From: Bugula neritina | Lineage: Eukaryota; Bryozoa; Gymnolaemata; Cheilostomatida; Bugulidae | Assembly: GCA_964035545.1 (NCBI GenBank) | Contig: OZ037766.1 | Location: 13,629,222-13,693,221 of the forward strand | Length of the DNA stretch: 64,000 bases | Direction: 5' to 3' | Shown: piece after piece, positions 10,901 to 25,600 of the stretch | How the letters are laid out: each line of letters starts with the position of its first letter | Position numbering within the stretch: position 1 is the first letter of the stretch | The notes under the pieces: model-generated | Seen by the model: the letters and a program-made list of their open reading frames with translations, nothing else | Told to the model about the DNA's origin: nothing | Databases searched by the model: none | Made by a program: the position numbers and the translations under genes

Positions 10901-11676
10901 TTGACATTTAGAATCACTGAATATAATGCCTTATTAGGAAGCTGCTAGAAACGGAAGTATAATTAAATTATTATGCTAGTAGCAAATTGACAGAATAATT
11001 TTTCACAGAAAAAATAACCCAGTACAGGCTGTTGAACGATAAGTTAATTTATATGCAATGATCTCATTTTGAAGTTTATACAATTAGCAATGAAGATAAC
11101 AAGAGTTGGTGTTGGATTTAAAAAAACCCACATTAGTGTAGTTGCGTTTATTAGATTCGCGTCCTGAAAACACTGCTGCACTGGGGTTTGACTTACTGCA
11201 ATAAACACTTGGGATTAGCTTGTGGTAATGTTTGGTATACTGGTACGATTATGTGCGTAGTTGGAAAATATGCATTTGAAATTGCTTCCAGTTTGATGCT
11301 GTAATTGCCAGTGCAACCAATAAGTTACTTATCCTGTTGGAGCATTATTGTAACGTGCTACAGTATTATAGTGTTCTGAATGTTGGTAATGTTCATGGTT
11401 GTCTTCCCACTTAAACAAATTTTTAGCCTATGCTTATTACACTCCATTATAAACTAACAATTGTTATTTTTATGATTAGTTTATGGAGGAACAAACAAAA
11501 AGGCTCCATTTTGCCATGACTGAATAAAATTCAACATTTATCAGCTCTTGGTGAAATATTTGAAGCTCTTACAGATAAGACTGTTTAGCTATAATATTGC
11601 AGTGAATTTTAGCGCATAATAATTTTAGATTTGCCTTTCCAATTTTTTCCATTTAATACATTAATTTTTGTGCAAC
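10901..11676. other. Intergenic DNA, no gene seen
   Basis: AT-rich sequence without recognisable coding or RNA features. Confidence 0.45.
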
Positions 11677-11999
11677 TATGTAAACCGATCTCGGCCAAAA
11701 ATTGGAAGGGCGAGAGTGTCAGGACCTCCAACTGGGTTCGATGACATCTGATTGTCAGATCCAATCAGACTCAACCGAATGCGATCAGACATGTCGGAGG
11801 CTCCCACATCTTCACAGGAACCCTGATTTTTGGACTAGAGCGGTAGTCGTTTCTCGAAGAGACTTTTTTTCAGTATATAAGGAGGCGAGCTCACAGAGTA
11901 GAATTAGTCTACCACTGGAGCCACACAGACATACTTAGAGCATTCAATAAAGATTATTCTACTCAACACAGACAACCTATCTTGTTTCTTATATTACGG
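11677..11999 (+). mobile_element. LTR-like sequence, probably a solo LTR
   Basis: About 320 bp stand out by higher GC content. They contain in order a GTGTCAGGACCTCC block, a TATA box with downstream GC-rich start region (CAGTATATAAGGAGGCGAGC, 11871-11890) and an AATAAA poly(A) signal (about 11946) some 60 bp later. This is the U3-R-U5 order of a retroelement LTR. It is unrelated in sequence to the LTRs at 58.1 and 62.6 kb. No internal retroelement coding sequence is adjacent, so a solo LTR is most likely. Ends and target duplication were not settled. Confidence 0.45.
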
Positions 12000-12707
12000 A
12001 GTTATGTTCCCCATTTAATTGCATTCTACCCACAAAACTACTACAATATATAGCTGCAATAATATGGCAAATTACAATTGCACTACTTTCTTTTAGTGTT
12101 ATTTGTTACTAGATGTGGCACTAACATTTAAAGGCTGCAATTGCCATTAACATATAGTCAGGACAAGCTATGAAGAACACAATAGCCTATATGTTAGTAT
12201 AACTGTATGTGATGAAAAAGTTTATTTAAAGATATTGTTTTAGAAATAAACAGAATTAATACATAATAGTTTGTGAAAAAATGGAAGTCAGTAATTAGCC
12301 TCATTTAATTCCTTCAATTTAAAGACACTTAGAAGTTGCTCAGCAGATTTGCGGAATATTCTATAGTCATGAGGTTTGGATGGATTCTAAACATTGATTA
12401 CACAATATAACACAGATATTCCGTACTTCAAAAAGATAGCATTTTGACAATATTACATATAATATGTAGTTAAATTTGTATGCTAATTTCCTGTGTAGGG
12501 ACTCATTCTTGGTGTTGTTGAGCATTTGACAGGTAGTCCGGCTAGTGTATTCTATAATTAACACAGTTTATAGATCACAAAAATGCAATGTCTCATTTTC
12601 ATACATAATTTTACATCGGTTTCGAAACACTGATTTTCTTAAAAAGTTATTTTACTACAGGTTAATAAATTTCTTAAAATGAGATGGAAAGAGGGTGGGG
12701 TGTGAAG
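12000..12707. other. 3' flank of the MGCGSS gene
   Basis: AT-rich sequence, likely including the 3' UTR of the minus-strand gene ending at 12708. A minus-strand AATAAA lies at 12231-12236. Confidence 0.45.
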
Positions 12708-15700
12708 CTATTCGGTAGTTGAGCTGTCTGCTGGAGCTGAGGCTTCTTCTGCATTTTGTTCTAAAAGAAAACAATTCTTTTTTAGATATAATGTATGATT
12801 CACCTAAATATATATGAAAGATAAACAAGGAATATTTAAAACCAAGCTCGAGGCAATGAGAAATGCAATCATGTTTTGTTCAAAAAAGTAAAACATTAAG
12901 ACAGCTTGTATGCACTAGAATGAAATGAAAACATATTTCTACTGTAATCGTCGCAGCTTAATAAGCATTAAAAATTTACCGATCAGCAATGTTGTCACAA
13001 CCAGCTGAAGCTGAAGCAGCTGAAGAAAAGCACCTCCAAAAATCATATGCATTAAAATGCAACATATGAAACCTGTTCATTCAAAATCTTAATTTGGAAA
13101 TTTACCCTAAACTTACTTACTACAGGAATGTGCGTTGTATGAAAAGCAGCCATAAACTTATCTTGATCATTTTTTTCTAAAATTCTCAGCTTCTTATATT
13201 TTGAAATAACGTTTCGTGAAAATCTAACTGCAAGCTTAAAATTGATGACATGGTTTAATAAATATTGAGCTGACGGTCCAAAATTGACCATTCACACTAA
13301 TGTTAAAACGTTCTGTATTACCTGTGGCGGCTTTTTCATCGCTACCTTCTGCTTTTGCCTCTTCTTCCGTGGGCTTTGGTTCTTCTGCAGCGCCATTATT
13401 TTCTGCAGGCTTTGTTTCAGCTAAAGTTACATAAAATAACACACTGAAGTTAATTCAACTAGCCTTTTAAGTAAATATAATAAAGTATTCCATGTAAACT
13501 GCAAACAGACAGAGTCGCCTGTTCAACATCTGCAGTAAATTGAATATACTATTTTAGTATTTGCAGAGAAAGTTAGTATAGTTGAGAGAGAGATGGAAGA
13601 AGAGACTGTTGCAGAGTAAGAAACTAATATTTAAGATAGTTTGCATTTTGTCATCAACATTTCAACAACACTATTCATTCTTGAAAAAACACAACAGACT
13701 TAGACAACAGAAAGGAAAACCACAATAAACACTAAAAGGAGACTGCTATAACAAGTAGCTCCAACCACCGTGACAACATCTAACACCTTTTTCAGCAGCA
13801 CATGCAGCTAATACCTTCAACTTTGTCAGCATTTCTCTCAGCTGTTAGACTGGTAACTGATGAGCATTCCAGGTCTGATTTAGCCTTACTAACATTTTCA
13901 ATTTCAACGTTACCAAAATCTTTCTTTATTGCCTCTTTAGTGTTAACAGAAGACTCAACAGATGAACACTCGGCATTTTCTGGCACTAAATTTTGTTTAT
14001 CATTGTTAGCTGAATTTACTGGTTGACTGTTGTCGCCGTTTCCTTCAGTTACCATATATGCCTTTGGTGTCCCCTTGGGCACTGCTGAAGTGTATCATTA
14101 ATTAGTATTGTAAGTTATTAAGTATTATACTTAAAAGTTGCATCTATATAACTTTACTTATACAATATGGGTATACGTGCATGCATCAATAAATTATATA
14201 ATTATTTAGCAAACAATAATATTATGAAAACTACAAATTCCATGCACATTACTATATTTACTATGTTCGTGGTACCAAATTTAAAGCATGTGTTTACACA
14301 AAAACTTGCTTTGGGAATTGCCCTGGCACACACTAATGTTTACAAGTCTTTTCTAAACTACAAACTTTTATTATTACTTTAGTATTGATTACTTATAAGT
14401 TATATAATTATAAATTATACAATGGGTTTTGCTCAACAGCATTTTATAGTGATGGAATAGTTTAGTACTATAACTGGGACTGTTAATGAAACAATGAAGC
14501 ATGCAGGCTATATTTGACTAAAACATGTATCTTTAATGCATCATACTAAACTAGCAGCTGTAGCTTGCATTACAACTATTAGTTGATAAAAAAATAAACT
14601 GCTTTTTATTTTTAGCCCTAAACAAATTTTTTAGCAAATTCATTAGGATCATGCTTAATGCATACATATAATTTGAAAACTATAATTTAAACAAAAAAAC
14701 ATGCCAATAGCTACCTGGTTTCTTCTTTTTTATCACAGGCTGTGGCAGGATAACTATATAAAAATGTTGCAACAATGAACTTGTGTAACAAAGTAGACAA
14801 CTCCACAAAATATTATGTTTGTATAAGTGAGCTCTAGCCATTTATCAATAAGTAGAGTTTTATTAAATACGGAGTACATTATTATTATAATATTATAATA
14901 GTGAATTTATTATTTTCAAAAGATCAACTTTATGATTGGTTTTGCCTAATATACCATCAGATTCTTTGGCATGTAAAAATTAAGATACCATATTTATTAA
15001 TACTTGCGTAAATTTTGCTTAATAACTATGTATATAAACAACTATGTGCCAATTGACAAATTTTCATAGTGGAAATAAGTTTAGTGTGTACATGCAAGAT
15101 ATTCATCTATTATATGATATTATATATAAGCATATTATATTATAAATACGGCTAAAGACACAGCATTTAACGAAATATATTATATGTTTTACTATAAGTT
15201 ATTATTCCATGTTGAAAGTCACCATAACTACAAAATAATAGCTTATTATATTATGTTTTGAAATTTCAAAGTATTTTTAAAAATGATAGTTTTATATAAT
15301 CATGTGTAACTAAAAGTAGTTTTTAATGATTTTGGAAAAGATGTGAAAGAGCAGAACATCAATATAATTTGTTTACGCTAAAAAATTAGGAATTGTCTAC
15401 TATCACCTTATAGCTGATACAATAATGAGGAGCTAAATTTATAGCAAGAATTGTTATGCTAAAACATACTAAATAATTGTTTACATATAAAACAAAAGTA
15501 CATTTTAGTCTTTCTTTCAGCATTGACAAAAGTATGCACTGAAAGGTATTAATCAGGAAAACTGATTATAACAGCGTAATTGTAGGGAAGAAATATAAGT
15601 ATCATCATTCAATTATACAAGTAGAGGTGGCAAAATGAAAATCCAAATTCACACTCAGTATGCAATATTTTACTTTCACATCTTAGTTATAAGTAGTAAG

Positions 15701-17322
15701 ACTTTTGCAATTTTAAGTTAAGTGAATAGTTTAGAAGGCTTGGAATTGTATCTCTTGCAACATGGGCAGACAACTAATTCAGCTTTTATCGCTAATACAT
15801 ATTTACTATGAATTGTTTAGTTTTTACCTTACTAATTATATAGACTAATATTGCCTTACCATAATATATTAGAAGAGAACTAAGCAGAACATTTTTTTCC
15901 CTTACTGAGCAATATAAAATTCTTTCGAGAAGTAATATATTCCAAGTGTCAAATTATATAACATAATGTTATGATATGTGATAGAATCTCTTTTTTAGAC
16001 TCAATAATGCTAAACCTATACATCTATAAACCATGTATTTTAGCTACTGTCATAGCACAGTAATTTTATTGTTTTTTTCAGGATATATACTGAACTCAAA
16101 AAACAGGTTGAAAACTCATTGAAGTTTGAAACATTCATGTAATTCTCCGTCAAAATATGTACTGCATGCATGCTTGAACTTATTAATTTTTATTATAGTA
16201 AGTTATAAATTTATATAGCAATCATTAGGTTGACTATTCAACTGTCTTGTATCGTTTTATACTAATTTACTTTGTTATTTCTTCACTGCATTCACTCGAT
16301 CATCATTTTTCTATATCTATATAAGAGCACTACACACAGCATTCTATAAACTATAAAAGTGAGTGCCATCATGATTCCAGATTCTTGTACATACACATTA
16401 GATGCCAATTCTTCATGCAGCTCTATTGACAGCTTAAAGACTTTAAATTATACAATTAATAAATTTGCATATATGATGAGAGGCAGCAAAAACACTAGTT
16501 GATGTCAAGAGAAGACAAAAAATGGTAAGAGCAATGCAATAATCTAAGGTCTTTCATAACTTATGCAATTTTATTTTCAAGAACAATTGAAAATATGTGA
16601 ATTGAGTAAAAATATATACATTGTACATTATTTTTCGTATTGCTAATTTAATATATTTACTGATTCTGAATGGGCTATGCATTAAATATAGAAATTTTAC
16701 TGATTTAAGCTTTAACTTCTACAGAATAATTACAGCTTTATAAATAGCTCATGTTTAAAAAAAACTGGTAAAATTTTATTACTTTTTCATTTTTACTATA
16801 TATTTACTGTATTTGGATAATGTTTGCAGTTATTAAATGTCTGCTTAGTGCTATGAAGAAATGATTTATTGCAATAACCAGCCGTGATAAATTTTTAATA
16901 GTGAGGGTGTATACCTTTATAAAAACTTTCATTTATATATTTATAAGAATGAATATTTTCACCTTCAGTACTTTAGGTTGATGGATGCAAATGCATTTAG
17001 CTGCATTGGTACCGAAAACAATGGAATAGTGGGGTTTAAACTGATTTTAAATCTTTAAACCCACATTTTTCAGGTTGTAGTTTTTTGCTCAAAAAGCAAC
17101 CCTCTCTCCACATACATTAAACAAAAAGGTGCTGGGAACCATTATTTTTCTATAAATCTGACAAACTCCCATTTCTTGGTGTTTGCAAAATTTTTAAAAA
17201 AATAGTCTGTAAGATACGTAATAGTATGTATTAGTACCTGACTCTTCAACTACAGTGTGTTGTGTCTGTTCTTCTTTAGCTGGTTTGCTTGTTTCTGTAC
17301 TCTTACTGCTTCCACAACCCAT
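12708..17322 (-). CDS. Acidic MGCGSS protein with predicted lipidated N-terminus (181 aa)
   Basis: Five exons join in frame: complement(17238..17322), (14715..14753), (13815..14084), (13322..13420) and (12708..12760). The protein opens with MGCGSSKS: Gly2 followed by Ser6 fits N-myristoylation and Cys3 fits palmitoylation, so membrane anchoring at the inner plasma membrane is inferred. A short basic patch VIKKKKP (about residues 35-41) follows. The rest is disordered and rich in Glu, Ala, Lys, Ser and Thr (PAENNGAAEEPKPTEEEAKA), ending ASAPADSSTTE. No folded domain is visible. The composition recalls BASP1/GAP-43-type membrane-associated proteins, but that is analogy and not homology. Every intron is phase 1, so any internal exon can be skipped without a frameshift. 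Exon 2 is only 39 nt. No known function. Confidence 0.7.
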
Positions 17323-19686
17323 TGCTACTAGTCTTGCTATACACTTGGTGTGCTGTAGGTATTATAGAAGGATAAAGTGGTCACTTGGGGTTTGTACCAA
17401 CAGTGCTAGAGCAATACAAATATGCTAGGCTAGAGAGTAATCTGCAGTAGTGGATGTAATAGAACTGTGTATAGTTTATTCAGTTACTCTAATTATAAGT
17501 GAGTTTGTTAGTGCGATATGTTTCTGTTCATAGCAACAAGGTAATTACGTGCCAGTGACTTGAATCATTACTACGATAGTAAACAGAGCGCGGTTAGCAG
17601 CGAGCATTCAGCCAGTATTGACTACAAACAAATTGTAAAACTGTTTTATGGAAGCATATAGCCGGAATATATTGATTGTTGCAAGTCAGAACTGCTACAA
17701 TTGATATTATGCTGCCGTGGTGTAACATTTTGGACAGCATATCCATTCTTCACTAAAAAAAACCAGCAAAATTTGACACGCAACAATAGCTATTTTTAGA
17801 TTAATATTTAAAAGATAGAAACTTTCCTTCACTATAATAAATTGGTTGCTCTTAGTGATGCCCTTTAATCAGTACAATCAGCTTATATTTATATACCCTT
17901 ATATTTTTAATATGATAATTAGGAGAACAATATAAACAAAGTGCATGCACTAAGCTATGAACTGAATAAGATTGAGGCGATTTCGTCATCAGTTCTTTGT
18001 TAGGTCTAGTAAATATTTTGGTAGGCAATGGTAACAAAACACAAGCTTTAGACTAGTATAATTTTCATGTGCATTTGCTGTAAGAGAATAATTGAAGCAA
18101 TACAATAGAGTATGACTTTCTTGAAAGCGTTGCAATTGAAACTATGTGCCACTATGCACTATGTGCACTTCGTTGCCATAATGGTATTGAACTATAATGT
18201 TGGGGCAATTTGCGATTTTATACCCAATAGTTTTCAAATAAATGAAAAGCAACTTTTAAAATTCCTAATAGTTATTAAGTAAATATCTCAAGGTAAACAT
18301 TAGACAACCACATATAATCATATAATAAATGCTCACTTATAGTTTACACACTAAGGCTTTGGTGGTTTGGTGGTATATGCCTATTTCTATATACAGCAAC
18401 TTTGTATAGGTAAAATTTTCAGGCAGGTAAAATGCTTTATCCAGGTGATTTATCACTTACTAGCAAACTAATGCCCACCTACTAGTTTCTTGATGTTAAA
18501 GCTTTCATTATAATCAGCAACTCCTTGAAAGACCAGTTAACAGTTATTGCTGTCAACATACAAGATTGTCAAGAAAATAATTTTCTTTCAACACCGGATA
18601 GAGGACGATGCTTTATATTCATTACCATAAGAAATCTAATCCCATTTCTTACCACTCAGAATGTAGCATTAGTATTGGCTTTAGTTTACAAACTGATCAA
18701 TATTAGCTATGAAAATGAAATTATACTCTCTGAAATTTGAGAAACTAATATTCTTCCCTAATGTGCTATACTGCAAACATCTTACAGCACTAATATACGA
18801 TATAGATAACAAAGTAGGTGAAGATTGAATATGAGAAAGTTTTATTGACCAGGTGAACAGAAAGAGTGTTAAAATAACACACCTATTGTGAATTGTTAAA
18901 AGCACCATCAATGTTTAACTTAAAAACTAACAATAATTTTGCGCTCATCACGCACAACGTAAACTGAACAATTCCATCAAATTCATTTTCAAATTGTAAG
19001 ATTATTAGCCAATTTAAAATACTAAAATAAAATAAAATAACTGTTTACCAAAGTATTCAACAAAGCCACTGTTTAAGTGGATGAGTTGAAAGCATTGGTG
19101 ACTGTGAAAATAGTGCAGATGGTGAGTTGCCCACAAGACCCATGAACTAAACTAAAAATATCTGAGCTGTACATTCTCCATCAAATAATAGTCAGTAAAA
19201 ATGTGACTTTTGTAAAAAGAATATAAATCAAGTCATAAAAAATGTTCAACATAAGTAAGTGCAATGCAACACTTGCAATGCAAGCAGAATAGGAATATAC
19301 AATTTAACAGTATGATATGTACATAGAGTAATAAAATTAGCATTTAAATATACTAGCCAAGTAACTTTATACTCTTTGCATTGACTAACCATTGAGAGAA
19401 AAACCTTAATTACTATTAATTTTTTTTTAAAAAAGTAAAACATGCATAAATTAATTTTAAATAATACTAAGGAATACGATTTATAGCAACATCAGGTGAT
19501 TTAGGTACTAAGCCAACCCTGCAATGCCTCATTAAATGTGCCAATCTATAGATATAGTCAATGGCAGTCTTAACAGTACGCTACAACAATTTCTGTTGGC
19601 AGTTACAGCACAATAAAGTGCTTGCGGATTGGTCAGTCAACTTCAAATGTAGATCTGCATATTAGCTCCAAGTGGCTGCTGATAGT
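17323..19686. other. Intergenic DNA between the MGCGSS gene and PHACTR
   Basis: The promoter of the MGCGSS gene should lie at 17323-17800. No clear TATA or initiator can be assigned. The remainder would be 3' flank of PHACTR. Only chance frames occur. Confidence 0.45.
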
Positions 19687-22600
19687 TCAAGGTCTGTGGA
19701 ACCTGATAAAAGCAGACAGATGCATGTATGGACAGAGTGCAAGTGATCTTTGCATGGTAAGTCAGCGCAAAAACCAATCTTGGAAACATGATTAATTTTA
19801 AACCAATAATTGTATTGAATCAACTTGTTTAAAGTACAACAGTAATTTACTGTAAGCTTAGTAGTACAGCAACTTTGTATTAACTAGATATATCACTGAG
19901 GCACAAATGTTAACTGGCACCACCAAAGTTATGACACAGCCCATGTTTTTGTAGAAAAATATAACAAAAAATATAAATATAAACAATTCCAACAATCAAA
20001 TATAACTCTAGAGAAATAAAAAGTGGAAGCCATTTGTGAGCTGTAGAGAAGAGTAGGCTACAACTAGCAGTCATAAAATAATACAACAGCCATAGTTGGG
20101 AGTCTGAGACATTCACCACAACTCATTACACCGAGCAGTCAGGACATGTGACTAAACGGATAGTCTTGGTTACACAAAACAATCCAATCAATAATATAAA
20201 ACAGACAATAATAGTATTTTATATCAGCTCCATTCATTGCTTAGAAATGCTTCCTTTATACTTAGACTAGTTAATTTATTTATCAAGAGATTAATTTCAT
20301 GTTTCTTCCTGCATAGAGACATTGAGATTTCAATATCCTCTGTTCAAGATGACATGTAGACTGTGTAGAAGAGAGAGACAAGAGATCAATGAACTAGCAC
20401 TACATAATGCAGGCTGATGTCTCTCAATCTGCACATACAGTATATTCCAGACAAGATTTGCCCCCCAAAATCACACCAAAATACATTTGGGAGGTGTTGT
20501 CTGGCTTAGCATAGGACCCCTGACTTGCAGTTATCAGTACACAGACTTGTCTATACTTATAGATATAGATACAGTCAAAACTTATTAAGATCTGCGCACT
20601 GTGTGGTTATAACAGACCTCTAGAGTGTATTTGTTTATGATTTATATAATAATTAGAAGTACCTAAAAAGAACCAATACCTAAAAACATGCTCAACATGT
20701 TGCATGAAGTTGGTAGTACAAACAAGTAAACAAATTTTTAAAAAAATATATACAGTGAATATTTTGTTGTAGTTTACCTCGTCAAATGCCGACTTTCATC
20801 ATGCACAGGCATTTCTGCTGACTTGAATTCATTCAATTCTTTTCTAATAGCAGCCTGTTGAAGTTAAGAAAAATGATACACAATGACAATACATAGCTGA
20901 AGGATACAGTATTGTACAAACAGACGATAGAGACAATGCTGTTAAAACATACATACATATTGATAGGTGTTTTGTGACAAATTATAAATTGATGTAGAAT
21001 GAAAATAATTGAATATAGTTGGCGCAAAATTAGGAGTGAAAACTTGAGTTAATCTCTGCACCAGCATAAATTCCCTTTTTTTAAATACTAATTTCAATCA
21101 TTTTCAAAAGTTACGTTCTTTATGAGCTGATATACATGTACATTTCTCAGAAATTACCACCAAAAAAAATAATTTTTAATATTCAAAGACAAAAAAGAAC
21201 AAAAGGACTCATCAACTGCGGATATATTTATGAAAGACTCTCAGAGTAAGTGCGTCTGCTACCTTGTCCTTTGGTGTGAGTCTGGTCCAGGGTTTATCTG
21301 CCCTTCGATCATAATCCTCCGCCTCTGTTACCTCCACATACTCACTAAACTGGAGGATGTTTCTCTGCTTCAACTCCTCTATAGTAGGTCTAAAGCTGAG
21401 CTGCAAGTCAACACAGAAGAAATGTTCACACAGTGAAGTACATTATGCCAGACTCACTGGCTGGTATATAGCTTGTTGACCTCAGCCCTCATCATATACT
21501 TTGGGCTGTAATGCCGGCCCCCATATGAGTGCCAAGTTTAAATGCAAAACTTCACTGAGTAACGCTTAGTTTAGCTGCTATATACTGAATATTTACCAGT
21601 AGAATGAAAATTTCAAATTCAATCACAAACAAAATAAATACTTCTATTTCATAATTTTGAAGTGAACATTTGTCTTCAGCAATACTGGTGTGCTAAAGTC
21701 CATATTATTATTAAAACATCTATACCTTTCTATTGAGTTTAATTTTTATATCTTCTATATTTGCTTTTCTTCTCTCCCCATCTTGTTCTAAAAGAATATC
21801 AGCTGTAGAATAGTACATGCACAGCAACCCACTGATACACTATGTTTCTATTAATCATTATATTCGAATGAATTTTTTCATTCTTCCCTAATGGAAATAG
21901 CTACAGTGAATGAAACTGACTATAAGTTAATGCAAACCACAAACCACAATTAATCCTTACAGCATTCATTCGCATAAGTCATGGAACCTGCGCAGTGAAC
22001 TGCAGTGATAGAGTGGTACAGTGGGACAAGGGGACACATTGTATTATGGGAGTATGCTGGCTCAGCTACAGAGTATAATTTGCAACAAGCTTCTAACAGA
22101 GTATAACAAGCATTCTCTCCATACAATATAGCCTAGGCCCTAGTGTGTCACCTCCTGACACTGTGCACACAATTCTGTGTAAATTGCAGTATCATATTGC
22201 TTGGCAACTACTAGCCATCTGATAGATCATCACACAAAGTAAATATAAACACAGGCTGTGACAAATTATCGACTGATGAATGTATATGCCAAGTAACACC
22301 GAGTTCACCCACCTTGGTGAAGTATGTTACGGTTCTCCAGCTCCTCAGCTGACGGTCTCATACTCAACTTACGGCCCAGCTTAACTGCCTTCTCTTGCCT
22401 ATTTGAGTTGATCATATCTTCTGGGGTGGCGTGCAGAATATTTCTAGCCTGTAGATCTTTCTCGTCAGGCCGGTTCTCTAAAAACCGCGCCAGACTGTCT
22501 TTTCTTGCAACTTTTGAAGCCAAACCTTTAATAGAACACAATAGAAAAGTTGTAAGAAATAGAATGCAGATTGTTGATGATCAATAATGTACATTGTATG

Positions 22601-25600
22601 TATAGAGAACTAGCATGGAGTTTACCGCAACAAGTACACACACACACACACACGTGCACACACATGTATATAAGAGAAGGAATTATCTACTCACCATCTT
22701 GAGGTTCAGTATCACTTGTTTCATCTTCTCTGTAATGTATTTCTTCATCAGACGAGTCTTCACTGGAGTGATAACTTCCCGTATCACCAGATCCACCTCT
22801 GCAAATACAGCCTTATGCTTTAGTAAATAGTGAATAGTAGAGACTTTATGGTAACAAGGATACCCAGTAGAGGTCTTCTGTTTGTGAATGCTGACCCTTA
22901 ACTTCAAGGTAAAACTTCAAATGCAGCCTCTACCTGCTTGTAGGGACGAATTACATTGCATATGTAATGTATACATAACCAAAAATACACATAATGACCA
23001 TCCAACTGCTTATTGACTATGAATTATTTTCAACATAAATATTTCTTGTTGCATGGGGCCTTGTAAGCTATTGAACATGTGCAAATATAATGTTTGGCAC
23101 TATATAGTACAGAGTAAATGGCCCAGAATAGATATTATATAGTAAATAGTTTGGAATATAGAGAATATAGTAAATTAAAAAATACAGAGTAAATAGTATA
23201 AAATAGATAGCAAGTACACAGCACACTCCATGCATACCTAGATTTCTGAGGGTTTCTGATTATGACAACAGGTCTAGTTTGCACAGTCTTTTTTAGCGCA
23301 CTTTTCTTTGGCACAGCGTTGAGGTCAGGTTCCCGTATCGGCACTTCCTTCACCAGAGGAATTGTGTTTATAATATGCTCTTCTCCATCATCTGATGATG
23401 AATCGTCATCGAAATCTTCTGGGGGCGGGGGCGGTGCATAGGGGGGTGGCTCACTGTAGTCTGGAGGGGGAGGGTAATCATCGTCATGGCGATTCACTAG
23501 ACAACAAATAATAAAGCTTTACAACATTATAATAACTTATAAATGCATTTACTCTATTAAATAGTTGGTAACTATATGCCAAGATTTTTGGGAGTTGCCT
23601 GATTTTAGGAAAACAATAATACAAGAAGTAGTCATGTAGTATCATGTTACAGCAATTCATATGAAATTGTATTTTGAAATAATTATGGCTTTTGATAAGA
23701 GTTGCCAGATGTCGACAGGTTTCAGCTCAACAAGAATTTCAACCACACATTTCATGACATCACTATTCCTCTTATCACCTGACAAGACAAACCCCACATG
23801 ACTGAACAGTATGCATAAGAGCAGGACTGTTGGGAATAAGAGATAGGTAAAGTTTAATTCTTCAGTTTTATCGAGAGTAACATGAAATCTCAAAACTAGG
23901 GTAAATGTTGCGCCAGTGTAGTGAACCAATCCTTCTTATTTTACATCACGTTTCTAGAGTTTACCTTTCTAACAATTTTGAACTAGTTACTCATGTAACT
24001 AAAACCCAGTTTAGTTTCATTATTTTAGGCTGTTATAACTGTTTACAACATTTTATTAACTCAAAAACTAAAATTGTAAGGAAACTGTTCAGATGCTTTC
24101 AACCTTAAATGGGAAGGACTAAATGTTGGTGAATCTAATAACTATTATCATCAAACAACTTACTAGGATTACCTTGTACTCAGCAGTCTTAATACTTGTT
24201 ATATCCAAAAAATATAAATTTCTAAATTTATTGCAATATTCTAAAACTGTTGTTTAAATAAGCAATAAGTATCAATAAAAAAGCAGCATACCAAATAAGC
24301 TAATAGCAAGAGTTGAATGTATGTAACAAAAAGACTTCCCCACAGCAACATGATCTCAGCTTGCACACAGGTATTCCAAACTATGTTGGAAGAATAATTA
24401 TATTATATTATTCAAATTCAGCATTGGTGAGATAGACAACTCCAACACTGTTTATACGAGAGAATGCAAAAAACCAGATAAGTTTAGGACAAAAAACAGC
24501 CAGTTTTTGCTTGTAGCAACATTGCGACATTGAACAAGGGTTCAACTTTGTAGCTAAACATCAAGGCTTGTTACCACACCAGAGGTCTAGCCACCTAAAG
24601 GATGCAGGAAGACATGTAAACCAATTGTTGAACTTTGAACTCTGAATACAGCGAAGGTACAAGGTGTGCACATAGCAGTAAAGCAGGGCTACAGTCACAG
24701 GGAATAGTTGAGTGAACACTGTACATGAACTACTAATGCTCTGTACAGTGTTTACTCAACAGAAGTAGCTGGGTCAGCAGTAAACAAGAAGGTCAGCATT
24801 ACACTGATTGAGGCATATGAGAAGTGAGAGGAGGCTACCACTTTAGAACAATTTATCAGCCATCAAGTCTAAACTTCTAATACCTCAAAGCCATGAGGTT
24901 GTAGATATAAATAAGGGGCATAGATGCACACAATCTGATATTATGAAGAAAATTTTAATATTTGAAAATTCTATAAAGTAATATATATTTACAGACACTA
25001 CAGATTAGCACACAGTTTTGTCAATCAGTTGATTTCATGTGAAAAATAATTCTAAATTTTAGAGATGAGGAACAATCAGATCAAATATATTTGGTAATCA
25101 ACAATCTTGCAAAATAGTTACACCTTCTCACAGTCAAAATATGTTGAATTTCAAAAATCCTGTCTTTTAATTCTATATAAAATGAGCACAAAGGAATATT
25201 ACATATGCAGTGTACGTCTAAAACCGTGTTTTAATAGAGCTGATATTTCAAGTTCCAGTTTTTATAAACTAGCAAGTAGATTACGAATATGAAAAGAAAC
25301 TGAAACAGAATAGACATACTGTAACCGTTGACCAGAACAGGGGGAGGGTCCATGGTAGGAGGGTCGTGGGTCGTCACATTTATTTCACTAGAATCTGAAG
25401 GAACACTCTGAGAGAAGGACACCTTGCTAATGTGTCCATCATTTTCTCTACCTTCAAACAACACAATTATTCAACACCAACAAAGTAATAGCAAGTATTT
25501 ACAAGTAAGAGTAGGTATCTAGAAGCAAGAGTAGGTGTTAACAGGAGCAGGCCTCTAGGGGCAAGAGTAGGTCTACTGGACTGAAACTGTAAGGTTATAG

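Noticed and set aside
11702-11938. 78-codon frame in the GC-richer block
   Set aside because: It crosses the TATA box and leader of the LTR-like unit and has no protein family features.
12980-13019. Extra exon in the MGCGSS gene (GCTTCAGCTTCAGCTGGTTG with GTAAAT donor)
   Set aside because: It would end in phase 2 and shift the frame of the final exon, whereas all other exons are phase 1 and join cleanly without it.
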